Assembly (NCBI RefSeq): GCF_030684895.1 | Contig: NZ_JAUXXP010000038.1 | Coordinates: 51,986-115,985, forward strand | Origin: Pseudomonas sp. | Lineage (GTDB): Bacteria; Pseudomonadota; Gammaproteobacteria; Pseudomonadales; Pseudomonadaceae | Reading direction: 5' to 3' | DNA: 64,000 nucleotides | Shown here: piece by piece, positions 63,332 through 64,000 of the stretch | Position numbering within the stretch: the first letter of the stretch is position 1 | How the letters are laid out: the number at the start of each line of letters is the position of its first letter | Position numbers and translations under genes: made by a program | The notes under the pieces: generated by a model | The model's database searches: none | What the model saw: the letters and a program-made list of their open reading frames with translations, nothing else | What the model was told of the DNA's origin: nothing

Positions 63332-64000
63332 CTAGAGCGTCCCATCTGGTAGTTGCAACAGCTCGGCCAAACGCTGCTTATCCCGCCGACTGAGGACTTT
63401 ACTCCAGGGCTGATTGCTCAGCGCGTCGCCTTTGGCTAAGACTTTTCGCATTAGCTCCTCGGCGTATCCACAACCGCAGGCTTCAGCATAAGGATCGGCG
63501 CGCATCACAGCTGCGTAATAGGCAAGCTTGGCGAGCGAACGGCTTTTGGCGGGGAGAAATAAACTTCTCACTCGATAGTCGAGACGCTGCCACCAGGCAG
63601 GCCTGGGTTTAGAGGTCGGGACCTCGCGCACCGCTTGCACGGTCTGCGCAGAAAATGCCTCGCCATAGCGCTGAAAAAATACCGCGATCATATGGCGCCA
63701 ATAGTTCTTGCCTGAAAAATAATGCATCACGACACCGCGCGCCTGCGCAGGTCGCCCCAAATGCCTGGCAGCAACACCCACGGCAAATTGCTCGACAACA
63801 TGGATCGTGGGGACCATCGGATGCAGTACATCGATCAGGGCCAAGGTCTCATCCATCAGGTGTGACGCCTCGACCTGGAAACCCAGAACGCCCGAATTGA
63901 TCTGCAACATCTGTTGATCGACACCGTGTTGCTCTGCCAGATAGGGTGCAAGGACGTCATGCATGACATCGCCCTTGTACTCTTTCCAGACACCTTCAAC
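63332..64000 (-). CDS. glycosyltransferase-like protein, C-terminal part, paralog of the 59437 gene (truncated by window edge)
   Basis: The visible ~222 residues continue unbroken to the window end. They match the later half of the protein at 59437 in motif order: INSGVLGF here against TNSGVIGL there, then IDVLHPMVP, an EQFAVGVAA helix and HYFSGKNYWRH against HHYWSRKAQFR. The N-terminal part with the DXD motif would lie outside. It starts 121 bases from the CgeB-like gene. Function is probably a sugar transfer in LPS outer core; the identity of the sugar is unknown. Confidence 0.6.
   Translation of the reverse strand, partial: VEGVWKEYKGDVMHDVLAPYLAEQHGVDQQMLQINSGVLGFQVEASHLMDETLALIDVLHPMVPTIHVVEQFAVGVAARHLGRPAQARGVVMHYFSGKNYWRHMIAVFFQRYGEAFSAQTVQAVREVPTSKPRPAWWQRLDYRVRSLFLPAKSRSLAKLAYYAAVMRADPYAEACGCGYAEELMRKVLAKGDALSNQPWSKVLSRRDKQRLAELLQLPDGTL

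Overview
The window is a stretch of high-GC gammaproteobacterial chromosome, and both gene content and gene order point to Pseudomonas in the broad sense. The order purA-hisZ-DUF2065-hflC-hflK-hflX-hfq-miaA-mutL-amiB-tsaE-nnrD, then queG-orn-rsgA-motB-motA, rhdA-psd-fimW-fimX-serB, parC-parE-yqiA-cpdA-DUF1249-nudF-thiC-tolC, and waaA-LysR-SMR-oxidoreductases-hldE-msbA, follows from memory the P. aeruginosa PA4938 to PA4999 region. Differences from that order indicate another Pseudomonas species. No rRNA, tRNA, CRISPR array, prophage or insertion sequence was seen. Nearly all of the window is ordinary core genome.

Layout. Positions 1-640 hold the N-terminal part of a membrane sensor, probably a chemotaxis transducer. 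Positions 778-13744 are one long minus-strand block read from nnrD towards purA, with many overlapping start/stop codons: metabolite repair, tRNA modification (tsaE, miaA), mismatch repair (mutL), cell-wall amidase (amiB), Hfq, and the HflX/HflK/HflC set, then hisZ and purA. A strong intrinsic terminator lies inside this block between hflC and the small DUF2065 gene. Positions 13805-19540 carry queG, orn, a membrane-anchored methyltransferase gene, rsgA and the motA-motB stator. Positions 19660-27103 read rightwards: an HDOD/GAF-like protein, thiosulfate sulfurtransferase, phosphatidylserine decarboxylase, then fimW and fimX, which in P. aeruginosa belong to c-di-GMP control of type IV pili. 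serB and a divergent AhpA/YtjB-type membrane protein follow.

Positions 30119-39356 are a leftward group around topoisomerase IV (parE and parC separated by two coupled envelope-type genes), with yqiA, cpdA, a DUF1249 gene and nudF. thiC (39445-41337) is preceded by a clear TPP riboswitch and a plausible promoter. tolC follows divergently. Next to it sits an AT-richer secreted nuclease gene that looks acquired.

Positions 44071-64000 are a lipopolysaccharide-biased region: waaA (Kdo transferase), hldE (heptose activation), dnpA, a Mig-14 family gene, msbA, an O-antigen ligase, two glycosyltransferases, a degenerate small-molecule/sugar kinase and two paralogous DXD-type glycosyltransferases, one running off the window end. 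A LysR/SMR pair, two oxidoreductases, an uncharacterised gene and two acyl-CoA dehydrogenases sit inside this region.

The least described parts are the paralogous glycosyltransferase pair with the catalytic-Asp-less kinase (59437-64000), the membrane methyltransferase at 15612-16391, the acquired nuclease at 43292-43975, and large intergenic inverted repeats sharing a GTAGG-TGG start. I found no convincing new multi-gene system; the outer-core LPS locus is the best candidate for new biochemistry.
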